A stretch of 42,418 bases of DNA from an uncultured Prevotella sp. (GTDB taxonomy: Bacteria; Bacteroidota; Bacteroidia; Bacteroidales; Bacteroidaceae). The notes beneath the pieces are model-generated. The model saw only the letters and a list, made by a program, of their open reading frames with translations, had not been told where the DNA came from and did no database searches. Below, in pieces: positions 25,197 to 33,798 of this stretch (within the stretch, counting starts at the first letter, position 1; each line of letters opens with the position of its first letter). The position numbers were made by a program, and so were the translations under genes. Location: contig ONDK01000017.1 in assembly GCA_900316565.1 (NCBI GenBank), positions 1 through 42,418 of the forward strand. Direction: 5' to 3'.

Positions 25197-26006
25197 CTAT
25201 TTTGGTAAGTGGAAAACTCTGGTCATGTCGGCCATCTGCTCTTCGCTCATACCCTCCGGCTCAAAGCCCATAGCACGGGAGTCGATGTATATCTTCGCAC
25301 TCTTTGACAGGACATCGACTTGGTCAAAGGCGTCCATAATGTCCAGACCCTTGGCGAAGACACCGTGTTTCTCCCATAAAACGACGTCGTAGTCGGCCAG
25401 TTCTTTGAGCGTGGCCTGTGCCAGTTCGTTGCTACCGGGCATCTGGTAAGGTACGATGCCGAGGCCTAACGGACAGAAAGCCTTTGTTTCTGGTATCATG
25501 CTCCACAGTATCTTTGTCAGGACATCTTTGCCGAGGAACTTACGGTTGTGGCTCATGGCAACGAGTTCGATGGGATGTGTATGGAGCGTGGCACGATACG
25601 GACTGCTCTGGGCCACAAGACTGTCGTGGACCAATAGATGGCTTGGCAGCTCTGATGTCGGCATAACGGCGTTGTCGGCGATGATAACATAGCTGGCGCA
25701 GTTGTCGAGGATACGTATTACGCTGCCATTGTCCATCGGATGACGCGCCAGGTCGCGCATCCGCTTCTGTGTTCCCTTGCAGAAGAAGTACGAGCCCTTA
25801 AGATGCGGCAGCGTCTCACCTATCTTGATAACGTCGCTGATGGGCTCCATATGTCTTATTTCGTCGTCGATGAGGTCGGTGATGTTCACGGTAATATTGC
25901 CGCCGTTGCGTTCTGCCCATCCATTTTGCCAGAGGTATCCGGCAACTTCGGCTATCTTGTCCACTTCTTTCTTCAGGGCTGGACGACCCTCCAAGATACT
26001 TTGCAT
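25197..26006 (-). CDS. rhaD: L-rhamnulose-1-phosphate aldolase
   Basis: The 269-residue class II zinc aldolase splits L-rhamnulose 1-phosphate into dihydroxyacetone phosphate and L-lactaldehyde. The catalytic Glu119 lies in PTSELPSHL, and the zinc ligands are His142 and His144 (LHTHP) and His213 (WEKHGVF). This agrees closely with the spacing in the E. coli enzyme (117, 141, 143, 212). It is the last gene of a three-gene minus-strand operon, 7 bases after GH106. Rhamnose isomerase, kinase and permease genes are not in the window. Confidence 0.95.
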   Translation of the reverse strand: MQSILEGRPALKKEVDKIAEVAGYLWQNGWAERNGGNITVNITDLIDDEIRHMEPISDVIKIGETLPHLKGSYFFCKGTQKRMRDLARHPMDNGSVIRILDNCASYVIIADNAVMPTSELPSHLLVHDSLVAQSSPYRATLHTHPIELVAMSHNRKFLGKDVLTKILWSMIPETKAFCPLGLGIVPYQMPGSNELAQATLKELADYDVVLWEKHGVFAKGLDIMDAFDQVDVLSKSAKIYIDSRAMGFEPEGMSEEQMADMTRVFHLPK

Positions 26007-26013
26007 AATTATT

Positions 26014-28533
26014 TTAGTATTCTACGAGTTTAACTTCTGAGTTAAGGCCACTCTTCATAGGTGTCCAATTGGCGTAGGTGGTCTTCTTGTAGTTTATATC
26101 CACAACGTTTATATCCTTCATCTTCCGCCAGGGAATGCCCCTGCGGTCCATGTCGGCGATGCGGTTTGCCGGTAGGTTCGTTACCTCTATGCGTATCTCG
26201 TTCCTGCCCTTCCGCAGTGTGCCGTTGGTGTTGAGAATAAATGGTGCAGCCCAGGCGCAGCCTATGAACCGGCCATTGATGTAGACGCGTGCTGACTCGC
26301 GTACATCACCAAGGTCTATGGCCCATCTTTTCTGTGCGTCGGTCTTGCTGAGCTCTATGGTTGTCGTGTAGATGCCGGTGCCCATGGTCGTCCTGACGCT
26401 GTCGTCGTCAAGCGTCTCCCATGTTTGTGGATGTGGCAGCGTCCAGGTGCGCGATACCTTTGGCGCAGTCTCCGTGAAGCTGAGCGTCCAGGGTGTGTCG
26501 ATGACCTTGCAGTCGTTATCGCGGTGAAGTACCGGTGCCGTGCCGTTGACACAAAGGAATGGCATCGTGCCGTGCCGTTCTTCGTCAAAGACGAGCAGGA
26601 AACGGCTCTCGCCACTTAGCAGGCTGACCCTTATCTTTCCGTCTTTCTCCTCTATGTTGTTATATTCGTCCGTCAAGGGATTATACCAGACGGCATCCTT
26701 CCATGGCACTGAGATACGGACATAATCGTCAACATCACCGGGTGTCAGATTGGCTATGAAGTAATGATGCCCATAGGGATTGTTCCTGCGGATGTATCTT
26801 AAGCCGAGTTGCGAGCGGAGCTCTTCTGGTTGTGCCATCTTTTGAAGCTGTTTGACATCGATAGGCTTTCTGGGGTCTATGAGTCCTTTATACTCTGCTC
26901 CGCCTTCGGTGATGAATACGGCGTCAGTGCTTGTGGCATTGTCAGCTGTCGTGTCCTTGCCAATTTTCTTCACCTTTGCCATCTGCCGGTCGCTGATATA
27001 GTCGGTGCCATATCCAAGGGAATCTATTTCCATGACGGCCCGCTTGAATTCCGGTGCTTTGCGTGCCATACTGTTGATGTCGAACATCATCAGCAAGTTC
27101 TTGGTGTTTTTCTTCCATATATCGCGGACAGGCAAATAGATGAGGAAATCATTGTCGGGCTTTCCCCACTGGAGCAGCCTCTGGCAGTGTTGTATGTACT
27201 GCATGAGGTATGGAGCGTCGCGCCAGATGGAGTTGGTGGGGCTCATGTCTATGGAGGCATAGAACTTCCATCCTGGCCATGGCTCGTTTTTCGGACTGTA
27301 ACAGGTGCCATGGAAGAACATCCTGTTCACTCCACAGGTATACATAAGGTCCAGGTCTGGTTTCATCTGGCTCAGCGAAGTGCGGAAATGCTCTGTCAGC
27401 CACGTGAATGTCTCACTGCTTGTCAGCTGCTTCCCCATGACATGGGCTGCCGACGGGGCATACTTGAGCATGCTAACGTCGGAGAAGTTCTTTCGGGTGA
27501 AGCCGGAATCAGTTCTTAGTCCGCGTATTCCGAAGTTAGACAGTCCGAACCCTTCTATCTCCGGGATGTCCACCGCACCGTAGAGGTCCAGCAGATTTGC
27601 CGGAGAGCCGTGAGCTTGATTGCGCACCTTCACTCCGTGGCTGTGTGCCCAGGCAACCCATTGCTGCGTGAAGTTCTCATAGAGCATGTCGGAGAGTGTC
27701 TCACGGTAGTCGCTGACGACCTCCGCGTTACCATCCAGGAGCTTGTCGAGGTTATCAATGAGGCTGTATCCGCGGCGCTTCTGAAACTCCTCGGGAAGTG
27801 TTGGCGTCCAGTTGGCACCGTAGACCTCGTAGCTGTCGTTGAAGAATGTGGTGGGGTAGGGGGTGTGGCTGGCGGCAAATGCAGAGTCGATATGTGCGAG
27901 GAAGTCGTGGACGGCCCTTCTGTCGAAGTGGTCTATGACCCATCCTTCACCTCCTGGGGCTGCCCGTTTTACCTTCTGTCTGGTCCTTCCTACGTATAAG
28001 GCTATGACGCGCTTCTTTCCTTTGATGTCCGACGGAAAAGCGTGGGCGGCATAGAAGCGACTGGTTTTCTGTTCTTTCTCCGGAACGGTAAACGTTATTT
28101 TGTTGATGTCGGCAGACTTGTCGACCAGTGTGTCGACGAAGACTGCCTTGCATGCAGCCTCGTCAAGGGTTATCCATGGGCCACCGAATGGCCATCCCGT
28201 GCCGTTGTTGAGGTCTACCTCCATAGAGTCGCGGCTCGCTATCTCCTCCGTTACGCGTAGGGCGTGCATCCATTCGGGCGACAGGAAGCGAAGCTCGTTT
28301 CTCTCATTGCCTTTCACACCGTAGAGTGGTGTTATCTCTACGGTTCTTATGCCGTGGTCTCTCAGTTCGGCGAGGTTCCATTCCAGGTTCAGGGAGTCGA
28401 CGGCAGAGCCCATCCACCACCACCGTGTGCCGGCATATGTTGTGACGCCGGAAGATGGAAGCTGAGCCGCTGAGGGTAAGGATAGGGCGGTGAGAAAACA
28501 AGATAGTATGACGGATGATAAGTTTCTTCTCAT
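26014..28533 (-). CDS. GH106-type alpha-L-rhamnosidase
   Basis: The 839-residue secreted protein has a signal peptide cut near PSAAQ. The GH106 barrel is recognisable from GTRWWWMGSAVDSLNLEWNL, IRTVEITPLYG, NNGTGWPFGGPW and FNDSYEVYGANW. The C-terminus (about 660-839) has a beta-sandwich, galactose-binding-like domain with LGDVRESARVYINGRFIG. GH106 enzymes release terminal alpha-L-rhamnose from rhamnogalacturonans. It is rather short for the family. Its neighbours, an unsaturated glucuronyl hydrolase and RhaD, support action on RG-I or similar pectin. The start is the first ATG, 22 bases after the GH105 stop. Confidence 0.88.
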   Translation of the reverse strand: MRRNLSSVILSCFLTALSLPSAAQLPSSGVTTYAGTRWWWMGSAVDSLNLEWNLAELRDHGIRTVEITPLYGVKGNERNELRFLSPEWMHALRVTEEIASRDSMEVDLNNGTGWPFGGPWITLDEAACKAVFVDTLVDKSADINKITFTVPEKEQKTSRFYAAHAFPSDIKGKKRVIALYVGRTRQKVKRAAPGGEGWVIDHFDRRAVHDFLAHIDSAFAASHTPYPTTFFNDSYEVYGANWTPTLPEEFQKRRGYSLIDNLDKLLDGNAEVVSDYRETLSDMLYENFTQQWVAWAHSHGVKVRNQAHGSPANLLDLYGAVDIPEIEGFGLSNFGIRGLRTDSGFTRKNFSDVSMLKYAPSAAHVMGKQLTSSETFTWLTEHFRTSLSQMKPDLDLMYTCGVNRMFFHGTCYSPKNEPWPGWKFYASIDMSPTNSIWRDAPYLMQYIQHCQRLLQWGKPDNDFLIYLPVRDIWKKNTKNLLMMFDINSMARKAPEFKRAVMEIDSLGYGTDYISDRQMAKVKKIGKDTTADNATSTDAVFITEGGAEYKGLIDPRKPIDVKQLQKMAQPEELRSQLGLRYIRRNNPYGHHYFIANLTPGDVDDYVRISVPWKDAVWYNPLTDEYNNIEEKDGKIRVSLLSGESRFLLVFDEERHGTMPFLCVNGTAPVLHRDNDCKVIDTPWTLSFTETAPKVSRTWTLPHPQTWETLDDDSVRTTMGTGIYTTTIELSKTDAQKRWAIDLGDVRESARVYINGRFIGCAWAAPFILNTNGTLRKGRNEIRIEVTNLPANRIADMDRRGIPWRKMKDINVVDINYKKTTYANWTPMKSGLNSEVKLVEY

Positions 28534-28555
28534 TAATATATATAGGTGCGTTTCT

Positions 28556-29659
28556 TTACTTTCCTATCAACTTATAATATTCTGTCGCTCCAAGCAGCCA
28601 GCAGCCTGTACCGTAGTCTTCAAAGTCAGGAGTGCTGTTGAAGGTCACAGGTTGTCCCGTGGAAGGGTCTGCGCCGGTGCCCTGGTTGTAGCCCAAGAAA
28701 CCGTTCTCGTGGACGCATGCCGCGATGGCTTTCCAGGCCTTATCGCATATCGGACGGTATTTCTCTGGCGGGAGGATGCCGTTTCTGATGCCCCATGCCA
28801 TGCCGTAGAGGAAGAGCGCCGTGCCCGTCATCTCCGGTCCGGCGTAGTTTGTCGATACGAGGCTGGCGTTCCAATATCCGTCAGAACGCTGTGCTGAGGC
28901 CAGTGCGATAGTCATAAGCATGTAGTCTTTCTCCAGTTCCTTATAGTATGGGTCATCGGGACTGAGCGTCGTCAAGACCCTTACCAGTGCGGCATATACC
29001 CACCCGTTTCCGCGGCTCCAATAGCAGTTCTTGCCGTCGGGCTCTTTATGTGGGGCCTTATAGACGCTGTCGCGCCACCAGAAACCTTCGGGGATGTTGA
29101 AAAGTCCACGGCGGTCGCGGCTGTCGCGGTAGCATCGCATGGCATAGTCGATGTACTTACGGTCGCCGGTGAGCTTGGAATACTTGGCGTATATAGGCAT
29201 GGCCATTTGTATAGCGTCAATCCACCACCAGTAATCCACACGACCAGTGGATATCTGATGGTCCAGATTCCGCCTGGTGGGGTTGACCATCGTGGTGTCC
29301 TTTGTCATGACATAGCGGTCGAGATAGGTTTGCTCGCAGCACTGGTTGTCGGCATTCGTGTTCAGTTCCGATGAGCGGGCGGCCCACTTATGGAAGGTGC
29401 CCCAGCGGTCGGTATAGTCCAGATACCGCTTCTGTGGGTCGATGGAGTACAGCGCCATCAGCCCCTCATAGTATACAGCGCGCGTCCAAAGATTGCTGGA
29501 GCGTTGCCGTTTCACAAAGGTTGGTTTCGTTGGGTCTGGATTTTGTGCGGTGAAATAATCATTCACGCGGCGTGCCAATGACATAACGTCGCGTGGCTTC
29601 TGTCCGTATGTGGTGCAGACGGATGCGAAGATTATCAGTAATAGTAGTATCCTTTTCAT
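28556..29659 (-). CDS. GH105 unsaturated rhamnogalacturonyl hydrolase
   Basis: The product is 367 residues from the ATG at 29659, with a signal peptide (MKRILLLLIIFASVCTTYG). The alpha/alpha-six barrel shows DYWWWIDAIQMAMPIYAKY, whose Asp matches the expected catalytic Asp, and NCYWSRGNGWVYAALVRVL, a GH88/GH105 hallmark. These enzymes remove the 4,5-unsaturated uronic acid left by rhamnogalacturonan lyases. It heads the operon with GH106 and rhaD. A longer frame reaches 29764 but crosses the promoter at 29681-29688, so 29659 is chosen. No polysaccharide lyase gene is in the window. Confidence 0.9.
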   Translation of the reverse strand: MKRILLLLIIFASVCTTYGQKPRDVMSLARRVNDYFTAQNPDPTKPTFVKRQRSSNLWTRAVYYEGLMALYSIDPQKRYLDYTDRWGTFHKWAARSSELNTNADNQCCEQTYLDRYVMTKDTTMVNPTRRNLDHQISTGRVDYWWWIDAIQMAMPIYAKYSKLTGDRKYIDYAMRCYRDSRDRRGLFNIPEGFWWRDSVYKAPHKEPDGKNCYWSRGNGWVYAALVRVLTTLSPDDPYYKELEKDYMLMTIALASAQRSDGYWNASLVSTNYAGPEMTGTALFLYGMAWGIRNGILPPEKYRPICDKAWKAIAACVHENGFLGYNQGTGADPSTGQPVTFNSTPDFEDYGTGCWLLGATEYYKLIGK

Positions 29660-29680
29660 AGTTATGGGTTTTAACGGATG

Positions 29681-29688
29681 CAAAGTTA
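29681..29688 (-). promoter_or_regulatory. Promoter -7 element of the GH105-GH106-rhaD operon
   Basis: TAACTTTG on the minus strand, 21 bases before the GH105 ATG. A TTG lies at 29711-29713 with a slightly long 22-bp spacer. Confidence 0.6.
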
Positions 29689-29823
29689 AGAATATTTTCT
29701 TTCTCTGCACTTCAATTTTTGTCCAATGAGCTATAAAAAATAACAGCGTCCGCAGTGTGGTCATGGCTGTGATGAGTATATTTACTATTGTGAACAGGTA
29801 TCCAGATACAATTCGGCCAATTA

Positions 29824-29917
29824 TTGCATATTTAACAAGTATATATGCAACAATGCAAAATTTTCACTAATTTTATTCAAATATTCTTGCATATATTCAT
29901 TATATTGCATAACTTTG
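29824..29917 (+). promoter_or_regulatory. argR promoter with ArgR-like boxes
   Basis: The promoter is TTG (29887-29889), 20 bp, TAACTTTG (29910-29917). Five TGCA-centred boxes lie here: TTGCATA at 29824-29830, 29887-29893 and 29905-29911, TATGCAA at 29844-29850, and ATGCAA at about 29853. Two of them cover the -33 and the start of the -7 element. ArgR boxes in other bacteria contain similar TGCAT/TGAAT half-sites, so autoregulation is likely. Confidence 0.6.
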
Positions 29918-29944
29918 CGGGTGAAAACGAATAAAAATCAACGT

Positions 29945-30433
29945 ATGAAGATAAAGACGAATAGACTTGAAGCCGTGAAGATGATTTTGTCGAGTCAGGA
30001 GATTGGCTCGCAGAGCGACCTTCTGAAAGCTCTTGAAGATGAGGGTTTCCAGCTTACGCAGGCCACCCTGAGCCGCGACCTGAAGCAACTTAAGGTTGCC
30101 AAGGCTGCCTCGATGAACGGAAAATATGTCTACGTGCTGCCCAATGAGACTATGTACCGTCGTGTGAAGACGCCCCGCCGTGCCAGCGAGATGCAGCTTG
30201 TCAGCGGTTTTCTCTCTATAAACTTCTCTGGAAACATGGGAGTCATCAAGACCCGTCCGGGTTATGCTAGCAGTATAGCATACAACATCGACTCTAACAA
30301 CGTTGAGACCATCATTGGCACCATAGCAGGCGACGACACTATATTTATTGTCATCAGGGAAGGAACCGAATATGAAGATGTCATAGATGAGCTAAGTTAC
30401 ATCATTCCCGACATTAGTGTTGGGGACAAATAG
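29945..30433 (+). CDS. argR: Arginine repressor
   Basis: The product is 162 residues from the ATG at 29945. The N-terminal winged helix (about 10-75) contains SQSDLLKALEDEGFQLTQATLSRDLKQLKV, the typical ArgR DNA-binding motif. The C-terminal oligomerisation and arginine-binding domain contains GTIAGDDTIFIVIREG with the conserved Asp pair. It binds arginine as a hexamer and controls arginine genes. The frame extends to a TTG that is part of the -7 promoter element, so the ATG is correct. It heads the arginine cluster. Confidence 0.95.
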   Translation: MKIKTNRLEAVKMILSSQEIGSQSDLLKALEDEGFQLTQATLSRDLKQLKVAKAASMNGKYVYVLPNETMYRRVKTPRRASEMQLVSGFLSINFSGNMGVIKTRPGYASSIAYNIDSNNVETIIGTIAGDDTIFIVIREGTEYEDVIDELSYIIPDISVGDK

Positions 30434-30510
30434 AAACAACAAACGGTGATGATGAGATGATCATAAAAAATACTATACCTCACACCACAAAAAGCAACCA
30501 ACTATAAACG

Positions 30511-31125
30511 ATGAAAGATAATATACAAGTAATTGTAGCCGACGCGTCACATGAGAAATACGTCGACACCATTCTGAAAACAATCTCCGACGCCGCAAAG
30601 GTGCGTGGAACAGGTATCGCCAAGAGAACCCATGAGTATCTGGCTACAAAGATGCGTGAGGCAAAGGCCGTCATTGCTCTTGACGGAGACAAGTTCGCCG
30701 GGTTCAGCTATATTGAGACGTGGGGCAACAAACACTATGTGACTACTTCCGGTCTGATCGTACATCCCGACTACCGTGGCCTCGGTCTGTCGAAGCGCAT
30801 CAAGAACCTCACGTTCACCCTTGCTAGGGTGCGGTGGCCGCACGCAAAGATTTTCTCACTGACCTCCGGTTCGGCCGTTATGAAGATGAATACGCAGCTC
30901 GGCTATCATCCGGTAACGTTCAATGACCTCACTGATGACGAGTCGTTCTGGCGCGGATGCGAGGGATGCATCAATGTCGATGTCCTCCACCGCACAAACC
31001 GCCGTTACTGCATCTGCACCGCAATGCTCTACGATCCTGAGGAGCATCTTCCGGCAAAGCTCAGTCCGGAAGTCTTGCAGAGAATACGCGCTATCGACGG
31101 CAAGTCCTCACAGGAGATAGGCTAA
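30511..31125 (+). CDS. GNAT N-acyltransferase, probable N-acylglutamate synthase
   Basis: The 204-residue GNAT-fold protein has the acyl-CoA pyrophosphate loop in YRGLGLSKRIK at about 90-100 and a beta-bulge region GLIVHPDYRG. The C-terminal third has a cysteine-rich stretch (WRGCEGCINVDV and RRYCICTAMLY). It lies between argR and argG, where the first step of arginine synthesis is expected; no argA or argJ is seen. As I recall, gene-fitness work in Bacteroides linked a GNAT gene in this place to N-acylglutamate synthesis, and Bacteroidetes use N-succinyl intermediates. An N-succinyl- or N-acetylglutamate synthase role is therefore likely but unproven. Confidence 0.75.
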   Translation: MKDNIQVIVADASHEKYVDTILKTISDAAKVRGTGIAKRTHEYLATKMREAKAVIALDGDKFAGFSYIETWGNKHYVTTSGLIVHPDYRGLGLSKRIKNLTFTLARVRWPHAKIFSLTSGSAVMKMNTQLGYHPVTFNDLTDDESFWRGCEGCINVDVLHRTNRRYCICTAMLYDPEEHLPAKLSPEVLQRIRAIDGKSSQEIG

Positions 31126-31288
31126 GACATCATCCGTTATCGTAGGAGCCTATTGCTCTGTGGTGAGTGAACATTAAGAAATCTACATTATTATATAATA
31201 TAAACCATTCCTTTTCATCTTGCTCTGGCAACATAACCATAAGGCATTTGTCAGACAGCCTGGAGAGAAACAGATATCTAAAAAGATT

Positions 31289-32488
31289 ATGGCAAAGAAA
31301 GTAGTTGTCGCCTACAGTGGCGGTCTTGATACAAGTTACACTGTTATGAAACTCAGCCAGGAAGGCTGGGATGTCTATGCTGCATCTGCCAATACCGGCG
31401 GCTTCAGTAAGGAGCAGCTTAAGAAGAACGAGGAGAATGCCTATAAGCTTGGCGCAAAGGCGTATGTAACCCTCGACGTAACGCAGGAGTACTATGAGAA
31501 ATCACTGAAATACATGATTTTCGGTAATGTACTCCGCAACAACTGCTATCCTATCTCAGTTTCCTCAGAGCGTATCTTCCAGGCCATTGCCATTGCCCGT
31601 TACGCCAATGAGATTGGTGCTGACGCCATCGCACACGGAAGTACAGGAGCTGGCAATGACCAGATACGTTTCGACATGACTTTCCTAGTGCTCGCACCGG
31701 GAAAGGAAATCATAACCCTCACCCGTGACCATGCCCTCAGCCGTAAGGAGGAGGTCGACTACCTGAACGAACATGGCTTCAAGGCCGACTTCGCCAAGCT
31801 GAAGTATTCATACAATGTGGGCCTGTGGGGAACGTCCATCTGCGGAGGTGAACTCCTGGACCCTACACAAGGACTGCCCGAGGAGGCTTATCTGAAGCAT
31901 GTGACCGCCAAGGAACCTGAGCAAACTCTGAAGATAACGTTCAAGAATGGTGAGATAGACGCTGTCGACGGTGAGCACTACGACGATAAGGTTAAGGCCA
32001 TACAGAAGATTGAAGAGATTGGAGCCAGCTATGCCATCGGCCGCGACTGCAATGTCGGCGACACTATCATTGGCATTAAGGGCCGTGTAGGCTTCGAGGC
32101 TGCGGCACCGAAACTTATCATTGAGGCACACCGCCTGCTGGAGAAGTCGACACTGAGCAAATGGCAGCAGTACTGGAAAGACCAGATAGGCAACTGGTAC
32201 GGAATGTTCCTGCACGAGAGCCAGTATCTGGAGCCAGTGATGCCAGATATGGAGGCATTCCTCACCAGCTCACAGCGTCACGTCAACGGAACGGCCATCC
32301 TAAAGCTGCGTCCTTACGGTTTCGAGACCATAGGCGTAGACAGCGATGACGACCTGACGAAGTCGAAGCTCGGCGAATATGGTGAGATGCAGCACGGATG
32401 GACCGCAGAGGACGCGAAGGGATTCATCAAGATACTCGCTACCCCGCTGAAGGTCTACTACGGCACACATCCGGATGAGAAGAGATAA
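31289..32488 (+). CDS. argG: Argininosuccinate synthase
   Basis: The product is 399 residues from the ATG at 31289 (MAKKVVVAYSGGLDTSY). It has the N-type ATP pyrophosphatase P-loop SGGLDTS, the HGSTGAGNDQIRFD segment, and the WGTSICGGE region. The enzyme joins citrulline and aspartate with ATP to make argininosuccinate. The length is close to that of known ArgG proteins. The earlier TTG at 31220 only adds an unlike N-terminus. It is separated from the GNAT gene by 163 bases with no clear promoter, and argininosuccinate lyase is not in the window. Confidence 0.97.
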   Translation: MAKKVVVAYSGGLDTSYTVMKLSQEGWDVYAASANTGGFSKEQLKKNEENAYKLGAKAYVTLDVTQEYYEKSLKYMIFGNVLRNNCYPISVSSERIFQAIAIARYANEIGADAIAHGSTGAGNDQIRFDMTFLVLAPGKEIITLTRDHALSRKEEVDYLNEHGFKADFAKLKYSYNVGLWGTSICGGELLDPTQGLPEEAYLKHVTAKEPEQTLKITFKNGEIDAVDGEHYDDKVKAIQKIEEIGASYAIGRDCNVGDTIIGIKGRVGFEAAAPKLIIEAHRLLEKSTLSKWQQYWKDQIGNWYGMFLHESQYLEPVMPDMEAFLTSSQRHVNGTAILKLRPYGFETIGVDSDDDLTKSKLGEYGEMQHGWTAEDAKGFIKILATPLKVYYGTHPDEKR

Positions 32489-32570
32489 AGTCAGAGATAA
32501 CCGATATAAACAGTTAAACGAGGTTTTTCATCACGTCCTTATAAATGAAGGGGTGGGGAATACCGATAAA

Positions 32571-32640
32571 GGAGAATGCTAGGATGACACCTTCCGGACG
32601 ACGGGACATTCCTATTTCTCCTAAAAAAAGAAACGGAGAA
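32571..32640 (+). promoter_or_regulatory. argC leader with mutually exclusive hairpins over the ribosome binding site
   Basis: TTCTCC at 32616-32621 can pair upstream with GGAGAA (32571-32576), helped by TAGGATG and CATTCCTA inside. It can also pair downstream with a second GGAGAA (32635-32640), which is the ribosome binding site of argC, 6 bases before its ATG. The two pairings exclude each other. A third option, GGAATACCG (32558-32566) with CGG...ATTCC, competes with the first. No known riboswitch class is recognised. Confidence 0.45.
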
Positions 32641-32645
32641 TCAAT

Positions 32646-33671
32646 ATGATAAAAGTAGGAATCCTTGGAGCAGCCGGCTACACTGGCGGAGAGCTTATCC
32701 GTCTGTTGGTGAACCACCCGGACGTGGAGATAGTGTTCGCCAACTCGGAGAGTAATGCCGGCAATTACGTTGCTGATGTCCATGAGGGCCTTTATGGCGA
32801 TACCGATTTGAAGTTTACGTCAGAACTGCCGTTCAACGACGTCGATGTTGTGTTCTTCTGCTTCGGACACGGTAAGAGCGAGGCCTTTATGAAGGAACAC
32901 GACATACCGGAGCATGTGAAGATAATAGACCTTGCGCAGGACTTCCGATGGAAACCGGAACATACGGACAATGACGACGTCAGCAAGAAGGCTCCGAACA
33001 TGCATCCCACACCTCAGGACCACGACTTTATCTATGGTTTGCCGGAAATCAACAAGGCTGAGATTGCCAAAGCACAGCACATCGCCAACCCCGGATGCTT
33101 CGCCACATGTATTCAGCTTGCACTGCTTCCTGCCGCCGCTATGCATCTTCTTGATAAGGACATCGCCGTCAATGCCATAACAGGAGCTACGGGAGCGGGT
33201 GTGAAGCCTGGACCGACAAAGCACTTCGCATGGCGCGACAACAATATGAGCACCTATAAGGTGTTTACTCATCAGCATCTGACCGAGATACGACAGAGCA
33301 TCACGCAGGTGCAGGGTGTCTTCGACGCTAAAATAGATTTCATCCCGTACCGGGGCGACTTCCCACGTGGTATCTTCGCTACGGCAGTCATTCACACCGA
33401 TGCCGACGAGGAGGCAATAGTGAAAGGCTATAAGAACTTCTATAAGAATGCGGCTTTCACGCACTATGTCGACAAGGCGCTGGACCTCAAACAGGTTGTC
33501 AATACCAATAAGGCTCTGGTGCACTGTGAGAAGATTGACGGCAAGCTGTTTGTCACATCCTGTATCGACAACCTCCTTAAAGGTGCCGTAGGACAGGCAG
33601 TACAGAACATGAATCTTATGTTCGGACTCGACGAGAAAGCAGGACTGCGGCTGAAAGCATCGGCATTCTAA
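32646..33671 (+). CDS. argC: N-acetyl(succinyl)-gamma-glutamyl-phosphate reductase
   Basis: The 341-residue NADPH-dependent enzyme starts MIKVGILGAAGYTGGELIRLL, a Rossmann dinucleotide motif. The catalytic cysteine is in ANPGCFATC near residue 156. It reduces the acyl-glutamyl phosphate to the semialdehyde, the third step of arginine synthesis. Whether the acyl group is acetyl or succinyl cannot be told from this gene; Bacteroidetes precedent favours succinyl. It lies in the order argG-argC-argD. Its ribosome binding site may be controlled by the leader described above. Confidence 0.96.
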   Translation: MIKVGILGAAGYTGGELIRLLVNHPDVEIVFANSESNAGNYVADVHEGLYGDTDLKFTSELPFNDVDVVFFCFGHGKSEAFMKEHDIPEHVKIIDLAQDFRWKPEHTDNDDVSKKAPNMHPTPQDHDFIYGLPEINKAEIAKAQHIANPGCFATCIQLALLPAAAMHLLDKDIAVNAITGATGAGVKPGPTKHFAWRDNNMSTYKVFTHQHLTEIRQSITQVQGVFDAKIDFIPYRGDFPRGIFATAVIHTDADEEAIVKGYKNFYKNAAFTHYVDKALDLKQVVNTNKALVHCEKIDGKLFVTSCIDNLLKGAVGQAVQNMNLMFGLDEKAGLRLKASAF

Positions 33672-33738
33672 CGAACCATATCACCACTACATTAATGTGA
33701 TGTGGGGAATGACAGAAGTAATATTAATAAAAAGAATA

Positions 33739-33746
33739 TACCTTTG
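33739..33746 (+). promoter_or_regulatory. Internal promoter -7 element before argD
   Basis: TACCTTTG lies 52 bases before the argD ATG, without a clear TTTG at the usual distance. An ACATTAATGT-centred hairpin lies before it, after the argC stop (33686-33706). Confidence 0.45.
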
Positions 33747-33798
33747 AGCAGGTTGGCAATGAATGGCCACTGCCTGGGAGAAAATTACGGAGGACATT

